6,181 nucleotides of DNA from an uncultured Actinomycetes bacterium (GTDB lineage: Bacteria; Actinomycetota; Thermoleophilia; Gaiellales; Gaiellaceae): positions 1 to 6,181 of the forward strand of contig CAIYXH010000180.1 of NCBI GenBank assembly GCA_903930195.1, read 5' to 3'. The notes beneath the pieces were generated by a model. That model saw only the letters and a list, made by a program, of their open reading frames with translations, was not told where the DNA came from and made no database searches. The first letter of the stretch is position 1. Every line of letters starts with the position of its first letter. This document shows, in pieces, positions 1 through 5,871 of the stretch. The translations under genes and the position numbers were made by a program.

Positions 1-660
1 ACGGCGTTCGCGGGCGGGCTCTCAGGCATCTCGAGGACGCCGGGCTTCACCTTCGTCGACGGGTACACGGCCTTCACCTTCGTGTTCGTGATCCTGCAGT
101 CGGCGGCGTTCGGCGGGGTCTTCACCGGGTTCAGCATCGCCCGGGACTTCGAGACCGGCTTCGGCCGGCGCCTGCTCCTTGCTGCGCCCCACCGCACCGG
201 GATCGTCTTCGGCTACGCGCTCGCCGCCGTCACCCGCTGGCTCGTGACCGCCGCGCTGCTGACGGTGATCGCGTTCGTCACCGGCATGCACGTCGACGGA
301 AGCGCTCTCGACTTCGTCGGCCTCTTCGGGCTGGGCCTGCTGACGAACTTCGCCGCCGTCCTCTGGGCCTGCGGCGTCGCGATGCGGATTCGCTCGATGC
401 AGGCCGGGCCGGTGATGCAGCTGCCCGTGTTCATGATCCTCTTCATGGCGCCGGTGTACGTCCCGCTCTCGCTGATGCAGGGCTGGATCCACGCGGTCGC
501 CGTCCTCAACCCGGTCACCCGGGTGCTCGAGGCGGGCCGCGGCTTCATCTCGGGCTCGCCGAGCCAGGCCGGTGGCGCCTACCTCGCGGCGGTCTGCCTG
601 GCGCTCTTCTTCGGCACCTGGGCGATCCGTGGACTGCGCAAGGCCGAAGCGGCCGGCTAG
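1..660 (+). CDS. ABC-2 type transporter permease, C-terminal part (5' end outside window)
   Basis: Integral membrane subunit of an ABC exporter of the ABC-2/DrrB type, which pairs with a cytoplasmic ATPase to move a drug, lipid or polysaccharide outwards; the substrate cannot be read. The frame is open from base 1 with no stop, so 219 residues are visible and the N-terminus is missing, probably including the first membrane helix. Numbering from the first visible codon, hydrophobic segments lie near 25-47, 68-93, 104-127, 139-158 and 192-208. Two family hallmarks are present: the cytoplasmic segment RDFETGFGRRLLLAAP (48-63), matching the D/E-x-E-x-G...RLL...P pattern of ABC-2 permeases, and NPVTRVLEAGRGFISG (170-185) before the last helix. 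The protein ends in a short basic, alanine-rich tail. A GTG at 82 could be taken as a start but would cut into a helix, so it is not preferred. The ATPase gene is expected just upstream, outside the window. Confidence 0.88.
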   Translation, partial: TAFAGGLSGISRTPGFTFVDGYTAFTFVFVILQSAAFGGVFTGFSIARDFETGFGRRLLLAAPHRTGIVFGYALAAVTRWLVTAALLTVIAFVTGMHVDGSALDFVGLFGLGLLTNFAAVLWACGVAMRIRSMQAGPVMQLPVFMILFMAPVYVPLSLMQGWIHAVAVLNPVTRVLEAGRGFISGSPSQAGGAYLAAVCLALFFGTWAIRGLRKAEAAG

Positions 661-697
661 GTCCCGGTAGAACACCAGTCGATTTTCATCTCTCCCC

Positions 698-704
698 GGA
701 GGAG
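698..704 (+). promoter_or_regulatory. Strong ribosome binding site of the HAD phosphatase gene
   Basis: GGAGGAG lies six bases upstream of the ATG at 711. It is one of only two strong Shine-Dalgarno sequences in the window, and it fixes the start of the phosphatase gene. The 50-base gap after the ABC permease shows no convincing promoter, so read-through from the permease operon is possible. Confidence 0.85.
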
Positions 705-710
705 CTGCGT

Positions 711-1373
711 ATGGCCCAGGCCTTGATCTTCGATCTCGACGGCACGCTGATCGACAGCGTGTACGCGCACGTCTTTGCGTGGCAGCGGGCGCTCGCCGAG
801 GAAGGGATGCCGATCGACGCCTGGCGGATCCATCGACGGATCGGGATGAGCGGCGGCCTCTTCACGCGCGCCGTCGCCCGCGAGGTCGGCCGCGACCTCT
901 CCGAGGGCGAGGTCGAGGCGATCCAGCAGCGTCACGGCAGGATCTTCCGCGAGCTGCTGCCCGAACGGCGGCCGCTGCCGGGTGCCTGCGAGCTGCTCGC
1001 CGAGCTGCGGCGGCGGTCGATCACGCACGGCATTGCGACCTCGGGCCGGCGTCCGGAGATCGACGCGTCGCTCGAGGCGCTCGGGGTCGGCGACGAGACC
1101 GTGGTGATCGACCGTGGCAACGTCGCCCGCGCGAAGCCCGAGCCCGATCTGTTCCTGGCCTGCGCGGAGGCGCTCGGGGCGAATGCCGACGACTGTTACG
1201 TCGTGGGGGATGCCGTCTGGGATCTGCTCGCCGCTCGGCGCGCGAAGATGCTCTCGATCGGCCTGCTCTCGGGCGGCTACGGCAGCGACGAGCTGCTCGC
1301 GGCCGGCGCCTTCCGCGTCTACGCGGACGCGGCCGAGCTGCTCGAGTCTCTCGACGAGCTCGGGTTCGAGTGA
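711..1373 (+). CDS. HAD-superfamily hydrolase (phosphoglycolate phosphatase / beta-phosphoglucomutase-like), subfamily IA
   Basis: Predicted cytoplasmic Mg-dependent phosphatase or phosphomutase of 220 residues, a normal length for the subfamily. All four HAD motifs are visible. Motif I is FDLDGTLIDS (7-16), with nucleophile D8 and acid/base D10. Motif II is the T110-S111 pair in GIATSG. Motif III is K142 in AKPEPD. Motif IV is GDAVWD (166-171), with metal-binding D167 and D171. The helical stretch between motif I and about residue 85 is the usual C1 cap that sets substrate choice. The sequence alone does not tell phosphoglycolate from sugar phosphates or other small phosphoesters. The ATG at 711 follows GGAGGAG by six bases. 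The stop codon overlaps the start of the amino-acid permease by four bases, so the two products are made together and may serve one pathway, although no known pathway is implied. The class assignment is firm; the substrate is unknown. Confidence 0.9.
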   Translation: MAQALIFDLDGTLIDSVYAHVFAWQRALAEEGMPIDAWRIHRRIGMSGGLFTRAVAREVGRDLSEGEVEAIQQRHGRIFRELLPERRPLPGACELLAELRRRSITHGIATSGRRPEIDASLEALGVGDETVVIDRGNVARAKPEPDLFLACAEALGANADDCYVVGDAVWDLLAARRAKMLSIGLLSGGYGSDELLAAGAFRVYADAAELLESLDELGFE

Positions 1374-2875
1374 GCGCACTCCTCGAGCAGCCGGTCGAGC
1401 TCGTCCCCGGGCCGGACCCCGGCGACAAGGGGCTGAAGCCGGGCGTCCTGAGCTACACCTCGAACGTCGTGATCGGCGTCGCCTCGACGGCGCCTGCGTA
1501 CTCGCTCGCCGCGACGCTCGGCTTCATCGTGGCGGTGAAGGGCGTCGGTGTGCACGCCCCCGCCGTGCTGCTCGTCTCGTTCGTGCCGATCCTGCTCGTG
1601 GCCCTCGGCTACAAGTACCTCAACCGCGCCGATCCGGACTGCGGCACGTCGTTCGCCTGGACGACCCGGGCGTTCGGGCCCTGGGTCGGCTGGATGAACG
1701 GCTGGGCGATCTTCATCGCGGACGTGCTCGTGATGGCGTCGCTGGCGGTGATCGCGGCGCAATACAGCTTCTTGCTCGTCGGTTGGCAGTCGGCGGAGAC
1801 CTCGACGACCGGGATCGTGATCGCGGCCGTCGTCTGGATCGCCCTGATGACCTGGATCTGTTATCGCGGCATCGAGCTCTCCGCGCGGACGCAGCAGGTG
1901 CTCCTCGGCGCCGAGATCGTGATCCTCGCGATCTTCGCCGTGGTCGCTCTCGTCAAGGTCTACGCCGGGCACCCGGCCGGATCGCTGCATGTCACCGCCG
2001 ACTGGTTCAACCCGTTCGCGCTCTCGTGGGGCGCGCTCGCCGACGGCGTTCTCCTCGGGATCTTCATCTACTGGGGCTGGGACTCGGGTGTCGCCGTCAA
2101 CGAGGAGTCGGAGGATCCGGCCGAGGGGCCGGGTCGCGCGGCAGTGATCTCGACCGTCCTGCTCCTGCTCGTGTACGTCGTCGTCTCGACCGCGTCTCAA
2201 GCCTACGGGGGCACCGGCGTGCTGAGGGACAACTCGAACGACGTCCTCAGCGTGCTCGGCGTCCACGTCTTCGGCTCGCCGTGGGACAAGCTGCTGATCA
2301 TCGCGGTGCTCACGTCGGCCTCGGCGTCGACCCAGACGACGATCTTGCCGACCGCACGCACGACGCTCTCGATGGCGCGGTGGGGAGCGCTGCCCGAGGT
2401 CTTCGGCAGGATCCACCCGCGCTTCCTGACGCCGACCGTGTCCACCATCGGCATGGGCGCCCTCTCGATCGTCTGGACGGTGCTGCTCGTCGCGCTCAAC
2501 CCGGCACAGGATCTCCTCGGCGACTCGGTCACGGCGATCGGGTTCTCGATCGCCTTCTACTACGGCTTCACCGGCTTCGCCTGCGCCTGGTACTTCCGCA
2601 AGCGGCTGTTCGAGAGCGTCCGGATCACGGTGCTCGTAGGCCTGCTGCCCGTCGTCGGCGGCCTGCTGATGACCGCGGTGTTCGTCAAGGCCTTCCACGA
2701 CTACAGCCTCCCGGACTACAACTACACGGCCCCGCTGCTCGGGATCCAGGTTCCGATCGTGATCGGCATCGGCAGCATGCTGCTCGGTCTGCCGCTGATG
2801 GTTGCCTGCGCGTGGCGGCTGCCGGCGTTCTTCCGGCGGAGGCTCGAGACGGCCTCCGCCGAGCTGCCTCTCTGA
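1370..2875 (+). CDS. APC-superfamily amino acid permease
   Basis: Secondary transporter of the amino acid-polyamine-organocation (APC) superfamily, 501 residues with about 12 hydrophobic segments, acting in the cytoplasmic membrane. A hydrophilic N-tail of about 27 residues is followed by helix 1 with the unwound substrate-site stretch GVASTAPAYS (36-45). Helix 6 and the following loop carry IYWGWDSGVAVNEESEDP (233-250), the family's G-x-[D/E]...EE...P signature. The cytoplasmic loop near 328-350 has ARTTLSMARWGALPEVF and IHPR, another APC hallmark (aR...maR-G-LP..f...hpr). Start choice: the GTG at 1370 overlaps the TGA of the HAD gene as GTGA, giving the full N-tail, and the same frame upstream is only HAD-gene shadow. 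No strong Shine-Dalgarno is seen, which fits translational coupling. The substrate could be an amino acid, amine or polyamine. The C-terminus is a short polar tail after an arginine-rich turn (FFRRRLE). Confidence 0.9.
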   Translation: MSALLEQPVELVPGPDPGDKGLKPGVLSYTSNVVIGVASTAPAYSLAATLGFIVAVKGVGVHAPAVLLVSFVPILLVALGYKYLNRADPDCGTSFAWTTRAFGPWVGWMNGWAIFIADVLVMASLAVIAAQYSFLLVGWQSAETSTTGIVIAAVVWIALMTWICYRGIELSARTQQVLLGAEIVILAIFAVVALVKVYAGHPAGSLHVTADWFNPFALSWGALADGVLLGIFIYWGWDSGVAVNEESEDPAEGPGRAAVISTVLLLLVYVVVSTASQAYGGTGVLRDNSNDVLSVLGVHVFGSPWDKLLIIAVLTSASASTQTTILPTARTTLSMARWGALPEVFGRIHPRFLTPTVSTIGMGALSIVWTVLLVALNPAQDLLGDSVTAIGFSIAFYYGFTGFACAWYFRKRLFESVRITVLVGLLPVVGGLLMTAVFVKAFHDYSLPDYNYTAPLLGIQVPIVIGIGSMLLGLPLMVACAWRLPAFFRRRLETASAELPL

Positions 2876-2932
2876 GCCGATCCCGGCGCGGGCCGCTGTT
2901 GCTAGTTGAACACACGCGGCTGAAAACCTGGA

Positions 2933-2938
2933 TATAAC
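2933..2938 (+). promoter_or_regulatory. Candidate -10 element of the response regulator gene
   Basis: TATAAC ends seven bases before the GTG at 2945, which would put the transcription start at or next to that codon and make the mRNA leaderless. The best -35-like hexamer, TTGAAC at 2906-2911, is 21 bases away, longer than usual. A hairpin-like pairing (GCCGC 2892-2896 with GCGGC 2916-2920) in the same 69-base gap is weak. Nothing else is seen in this gap. Confidence 0.35.
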
Positions 2939-2944
2939 GGACAG

Positions 2945-3784
2945 GTGGGCGACGTGACCCAGACGGTGCTGGTGGTCGAAGACAGCGCGACCCAACGCGC
3001 CGCGATCGCGAAGATCGTCGAGCACGCCGGCCACGACGTCGTCACCGCGGCAAGCGGGGCGGAGTGCCTCGCGGCCCTCGCCGAGCTGCGTCCCGACCTG
3101 ATCCTGCTCGACGTGGTCATGCCCGATCTCGACGGCTGGGAGACGCTCGCCCGGATCCGCGAGCTCTCCGACGTGCCGGTGATCGTGCTCACCGCGCGGA
3201 CCGACGGGTCGGAGCGCGTCCGCGGCTTGCGGGCAGGCGCCGACGACTATCTGAGCAAGCCCTTCGACGCCGACGAGCTCGAGGCGCGGCTCGACGCGGT
3301 GCTTCGCCGCTCGGCGCTCGCACGCCGGGACTCGCTCACCGGCCTGCCGAACCGCAGCGCCTTCGAGGAGCATCTCGTGGCGCTGATGGCGGGCGGCGGC
3401 ACGTTCTCGCTCGTGCTCGTCGATCTCGACGACTTCAAGCGCGTCAACGACACCCTCGGCCACCAGGAGGGCGACCGTGTGCTGCGCGAGGCCTCCAGGG
3501 TTGCCCTGCAGCAGTTGCGCGTCTACGAGGAGATCTTCCGCGTCGGCGGTGAGGAGTTTGCGATCGTCGTCTTCGGCGGCAAGGCGGCGGCGTACGCCGT
3601 GGCGGAGCGCGTCCGCCTCGCGCTGGCCCGCGAGGAGCGCCGTGGCCGCGAGGGGCTGCCGACGATCTCCGCCGGCGTTGCCGAGTACCCGACCGACGGC
3701 TCGACGCGCGACATGCTCTACAGGCGGGCCGACGAGGCGCTGTACGCCGCCAAGGCCGCCGGCAAGAACTGCGTCAGCTTCTGA
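2945..3784 (+). CDS. Response regulator with GGDEF output domain (predicted diguanylate cyclase)
   Basis: Predicted to make the second messenger cyclic di-GMP from two GTP when its receiver domain is phosphorylated. It has 279 residues and no membrane segment, so it is cytoplasmic. The receiver domain (about 7-121) has acidic E12/D13, phospho-acceptor D56 in LLDVVMPD, T83 and K105 in SKPF. It runs with almost no linker into a GGDEF domain that opens with DSLTGLPNR (129-137). The latter has D160 in VDLDDFKRVND, GHQEGD (172-177) and the active-site loop GGEEF (201-205), so it should be catalytically competent. The inhibitory I-site, RxxD in most cyclases, reads R192-V-Y-E195, a conservative change. 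Start is either the GTG at 2945 or the GTG three codons on at 2954, the latter preceded by AGGTGG. No histidine kinase gene is next to it, so the partner must lie elsewhere. It is the only signalling gene in the window. Confidence 0.93.
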   Translation: MGDVTQTVLVVEDSATQRAAIAKIVEHAGHDVVTAASGAECLAALAELRPDLILLDVVMPDLDGWETLARIRELSDVPVIVLTARTDGSERVRGLRAGADDYLSKPFDADELEARLDAVLRRSALARRDSLTGLPNRSAFEEHLVALMAGGGTFSLVLVDLDDFKRVNDTLGHQEGDRVLREASRVALQQLRVYEEIFRVGGEEFAIVVFGGKAAAYAVAERVRLALAREERRGREGLPTISAGVAEYPTDGSTRDMLYRRADEALYAAKAAGKNCVSF

Positions 3785-3803
3785 CCCCGTTCCGGTCGCC
3801 CAG

Positions 3804-3836
3804 TGCGGAATGGCCTCATGGCCCGTTGACTCCGCA
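3804..3836 (+). repeat. Inverted repeat between the cyclase and doxX genes
   Basis: TGCGGA (3804-3809) and TCCGCA (3831-3836) form a perfect 6-bp dyad enclosing a second small hairpin, GGCC-TCAT-GGCC (3812-3823). The right arm overlaps the last base of the doxX -35 hexamer. No T-run follows, so it could be the 3' end structure of the cyclase transcript or a regulator-binding dyad on the doxX promoter. The sequence does not decide between them. Confidence 0.35.
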
Positions 3837-3855
3837 AGCGAAACCTGCTTAAGTC
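3826..3855 (+). promoter_or_regulatory. Promoter of the doxX-family gene, predicted leaderless
   Basis: TTGACT (3826-3831) is followed after 17 bases by TTAAGT (3849-3854), or after 18 by TAAGTC (3850-3855). The predicted transcription start is 3861-3862, that is, on or one base before the GTG start at 3862. There is no Shine-Dalgarno sequence, which agrees with a leaderless transcript. Confidence 0.65.
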
Positions 3856-3861
3856 GTCCGG

Positions 3862-4398
3862 GTGAGCTACGGCCTTCTCCTGCTGCGCGTCGTCGTGGGC
3901 CTCGTCTTCTTCGCGCACGGCACCCAGAAGCTGTTCGGCTGGTGGGGCGGCTACGGGCTCAAGGGCACCGCGGGCTGGCTCGGCTCGGTCGGCTTCCGGC
4001 CGCCGGCACTGATGGCGCTGCTCGTGGCGCTCTCCGAGAGCGCAGGGCTCCTGCTCGCGCTCGGGATCGTGACGCCGCTCGCGGCGGTGCTCGTCGCATC
4101 GACCATGGTCGTTGCCGTCGGGGCGGTGCACTGGAAGGCCGGGTTCTTCTCGACGAACGGTGGCTACGAGTTCAACCTCGTCCTCTGGGCGGGCGCGATC
4201 GCCGTCGCGGCCACGGGCCCGGGGCGCTTCTCGCTCGACCATGCGTTCCACTGGGACGACAACATCTCCGGCGGCCGCTGGGGCCTCGGGGCGCTCGTCC
4301 TCTCGGTCGCCGGCGGTCTGCTCGTCCTCGCGACCCGCACGACGCCGCCTCCGGCGCCCGAGCCGGCAGCAGCGACCGAGCCCGCCGAAGACTTCTAG
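3862..4398 (+). CDS. DoxX family membrane protein
   Basis: Small integral membrane protein of the DoxX/DoxD family, 178 residues. The family is named after a subunit of an archaeal thiosulfate:quinone oxidoreductase, and mycobacterial members associate with redox-stress enzymes; most members, like this one, have no defined activity. Visible family features are the N-terminal helix (about 5-20) followed by HGTQKLFGWWGG (19-30), a second helix near 48-69 containing the conserved glutamate in LSESAGLLLALG, a third near 72-90 ending in HWKAGFF (90-96), and helices near 106-118 and 141-157. The last 18 residues are a Pro/Ala/Glu-rich tail, probably disordered. The GTG start at 3862 has no Shine-Dalgarno but lies at the predicted transcription start. 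It is therefore its own transcription unit rather than part of the cyclase operon. Its stop overlaps that of the opposing DUF1697 gene in a shared CTAG. Confidence 0.9.
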   Translation: MSYGLLLLRVVVGLVFFAHGTQKLFGWWGGYGLKGTAGWLGSVGFRPPALMALLVALSESAGLLLALGIVTPLAAVLVASTMVVAVGAVHWKAGFFSTNGGYEFNLVLWAGAIAVAATGPGRFSLDHAFHWDDNISGGRWGLGALVLSVAGGLLVLATRTTPPPAPEPAAATEPAEDF

Positions 4399-4937
4399 CG
4401 CGCTTCGGCCGCGAGGTCGCGCAGCGCGACCACGGTGGCCCAGTTCCGCGAGGTCGCGGACGTGCCGAGCATCTTCGCGGTGACGCGCAGCGCGAGCTTC
4501 GAGTCGGCGATGCCGTCGGGATGCCACGTGTAGATCTCGTGGCCCGCATGCACGACGTGCTCGGAGGCGAGAGCGCTCGCCTCGAGCGCCGGGATCGCGT
4601 CGGGTGCGGGCGGACCGCCGAGGAAGGTCACCTGGTAGAGCTTCGGCGTTGCGGCCACGTCGCCGAGCGGGTTCCGCTTCACGATCGCGTCGAGCTGGGC
4701 GGCGGTGCGCACGACGACGGGGATCGTCAGGCCGAACGCGTCGGTGATCGCCTGCTCGACGCCCTCGCGTACCTTCTCGGCGCCGCCCGTCGTCTGCAGC
4801 ACGATGTTGCCGCTCGCGAGGTGGGTGCGCACCTCGGTGAAGCCGGCGGCTTCGACGGCCTCGCGCAGCGCGGCCATCGGAATCCGGTTCGCCTTGCCGA
4901 CGTTGATCCCGCGGAGGAGGGCGACGTAGACGGCCAT
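4395..4937 (-). CDS. DUF1697 family protein
   Basis: Member of the DUF1697 family, conserved cytoplasmic proteins of about 180 residues whose biochemical role is not established. The 180 residues here match the usual length. Conserved blocks are the N-terminal YVALLRGINVG...NRIPM (4-21), the block around RTHLASGNIVLQ (37-48) and the C-terminal ATSRNWATVVAL (161-172). There is no signal peptide, membrane helix or obvious catalytic cluster. Start choice: the ATG at 4937 gives the standard family N-terminus; another in-frame ATG at 4943 would add only two residues, and the longer reading to 5075 adds sequence unlike the family. No Shine-Dalgarno precedes it. It is the only - strand gene in the window, divergent from the secreted cupredoxin-like gene and convergent with the doxX gene, which it overlaps by four bases. 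Confidence 0.88.
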   Translation of the reverse strand: MAVYVALLRGINVGKANRIPMAALREAVEAAGFTEVRTHLASGNIVLQTTGGAEKVREGVEQAITDAFGLTIPVVVRTAAQLDAIVKRNPLGDVAATPKLYQVTFLGGPPAPDAIPALEASALASEHVVHAGHEIYTWHPDGIADSKLALRVTAKMLGTSATSRNWATVVALRDLAAEAR

Positions 4938-4956
4938 CCACATAGTCTTACAGGTG

Positions 4957-4962
4957 TCTATA
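4957..4962 (-). promoter_or_regulatory. Candidate -10 element of the DUF1697 gene
   Basis: Read on the - strand, TATAGA lies 19 bases before the ATG at 4937 and predicts a transcription start near 4950, hence a very short leader. No matching -35 hexamer at normal distance is visible, so this is a weak call. Confidence 0.35.
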
Positions 4963-4973
4963 AGAGCGTTTTG

Positions 4974-5002
4974 TTGCAAAGTCGGCGGGGACGTGGCAGT
5001 GT
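4974..5002 (+). promoter_or_regulatory. Candidate promoter of the secreted cupredoxin-like gene
   Basis: TTGCAA (4974-4979), 17 bases, then CAGTGT (4997-5002), which keeps the two most important -10 bases (A at 2, T at 6). The predicted start is near 5009, three bases before the ATG at 5012, so this gene too may be nearly leaderless; no Shine-Dalgarno is present. The -35 hexamer and spacer length match those of the promoter at 5870-5898. Confidence 0.4.
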
Positions 5003-5011
5003 GGTCGCCGG

Positions 5012-5827
5012 ATGTCTTCGCCGGGGAAGACAGCGGGATGGGTCTGCGCGCTCGCACTCGCGGCGGCGCTCGCACTCGTGCCTGGCGCAGGTGCGCACCG
5101 GTCGGTCGACGGGACGCTCAACGTCACCTTCGGCCAGGACGGGATGTCGATCACGCTTGCCCTCCCGGACGGCACGCCCGTCACCTCGACGACGACGATC
5201 CCGGCGGGAACCTACGCCGTCGTGATCAACAACCCCTACCGCGACGACCTCAGCATCATCCACCTCTTCCATCTCACCGGGCCCGGGGTGCTGATCCTCA
5301 CCGACCTGAACGCCGGTGAGGAGTCGCAGGATGTGTACCCGGCGGTCTTCCAGCCCAACACGACCTACAGCTGGCAGGACGACAACCATCCGGCGGTGCA
5401 CGGCAGCTTCCGGACCAGCGCGACCGTGACGGCGACGCCTGCGGCTCCGACGACGACGAGCGCGGCCGTCACGGCCACCGCCGGCGCGTCGACGTCGAAT
5501 GTCGACGTGGCCGGGTCGAGCGCGAATGCGCTTCCGCTGCGCGGGACGCTCGAAACGTCGGTCGTCGCGAATGGGGCTGCCTCGCTCTTCCGTGCGGGAG
5601 TGCCCGTGAAGAGGCTCGCGGCCGGCCGCTACACCATCGTCGTCGGGGACAACGATCCGCGCGGCGGGTTCCTGTTGCGTGCGAGCGGGGCGGCGAAGCC
5701 GCTCGTCACGACGGCGAACGCGTATCTCGGACGCCGCTCGTTCGCCGTGGCATTGCGCGTTGGGCGGTGGGTGTATGCCGCAACTCCGACCGGTAAATTC
5801 CACTCGTTTCTCGTCGTTTCTAAATAG
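5012..5827 (+). CDS. Secreted protein with two cupredoxin-like repeats, no copper cysteine
   Basis: Exported protein of 271 residues. A signal peptide is clear: a short n-region with K6, a hydrophobic core of alternating Ala/Leu (11-23) and a predicted cut after AGA (26-28). The mature part has two similar domains, about 33-136 and 176-271. Each begins with a GTL strand and then has G-x-P-V...[P/A]-AG-x-Y-x-[I/V]-V (54-72 and 196-211), and each ends in a G-x-F/H-S-F strand. This is the layout of small cupredoxin-like beta sandwiches common in soil actinobacteria. Domain 1 keeps IHLFHLTGPGV (83-93) and DDNHPAVHGSF (123-133), but the cysteine normally expected in the last loop is absent. Domain 2 has lost the histidines of the first site (GGFLLRASG, 218-226). 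A Thr/Ala/Ser-rich linker (137-174) joins them. The function is unknown: a structural, metal-sequestering or non-metal binding role is possible. ATG 5012 is chosen because the signal peptide begins there. Confidence 0.8.
   Translation: MSSPGKTAGWVCALALAAALALVPGAGAHRSVDGTLNVTFGQDGMSITLALPDGTPVTSTTTIPAGTYAVVINNPYRDDLSIIHLFHLTGPGVLILTDLNAGEESQDVYPAVFQPNTTYSWQDDNHPAVHGSFRTSATVTATPAAPTTTSAAVTATAGASTSNVDVAGSSANALPLRGTLETSVVANGAASLFRAGVPVKRLAAGRYTIVVGDNDPRGGFLLRASGAAKPLVTTANAYLGRRSFAVALRVGRWVYAATPTGKFHSFLVVSK
5048..5078 (+). repeat. 13-base direct repeat inside the signal-peptide coding region
   Basis: GCGCTCGCACTCG occurs exactly at 5048-5060 and again at 5066-5078, 18 bases (six codons) apart. 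Both copies are in the same frame and encode the repeated Ala-Leu-Ala-Leu core of the signal peptide. Confidence 0.8.
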
Positions 5828-5871
5828 TCCTTGCGGAGATGTTGTCCGTAGTCATCTCCAGTGTGACTATT
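5823..5871 (+). terminator. Two-part hairpin after the secreted protein gene, candidate transcript end
   Basis: An outer stem AATAGTC (5823-5829) / GACTATT (5865-5871) encloses, across a 5 by 5 internal loop, an inner stem GGAGATG (5835-5841) / CATCTCC (5853-5859) with an 11-base loop. The outer left arm contains the TAG stop codon. There is no T-run, so it is not a classic intrinsic terminator; it could protect the 3' end or act with Rho. Its right arm touches the -35 hexamer of the next promoter. Confidence 0.45.

Noticed and set aside
82..84. GTG as the real start of the ABC permease
   Set aside because: The frame is open to the window edge with plausible permease residues. Starting here would cut into the first visible helix, and no ribosome binding site precedes it.
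2882..2892. CCCG-GCG-CGGG hairpin after the amino-acid permease as a terminator
   Set aside because: Only four base pairs, with a three-base loop and no T-run; expected by chance in GC-rich sequence.
1114..2937. A long + strand frame overlapping the HAD and permease genes
   Set aside because: Arg/Ala/Asp-rich shadow of the permease gene, with no domain or ribosome binding site.
1319..3463. A 714-codon open frame on the - strand spanning three + strand genes
   Set aside because: The translation is Arg/Asp/Glu/His-rich low-complexity sequence with no domain, typical of antisense frames in GC-rich DNA. The + strand genes in the same place have clear family motifs.
4938..5075. N-terminal extension of the DUF1697 gene
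   Set aside because: The extra residues are Arg/Pro-rich and then unlike the family. The family N-terminus begins at the ATG at 4937, and the extension would overlap the signal-peptide region of the opposite gene.
3477..5225. A long + strand frame overlapping the cyclase, DoxX and DUF1697 genes
   Set aside because: Arg/Ser/Ala-rich and featureless; it crosses three well-supported genes and the convergent junction.
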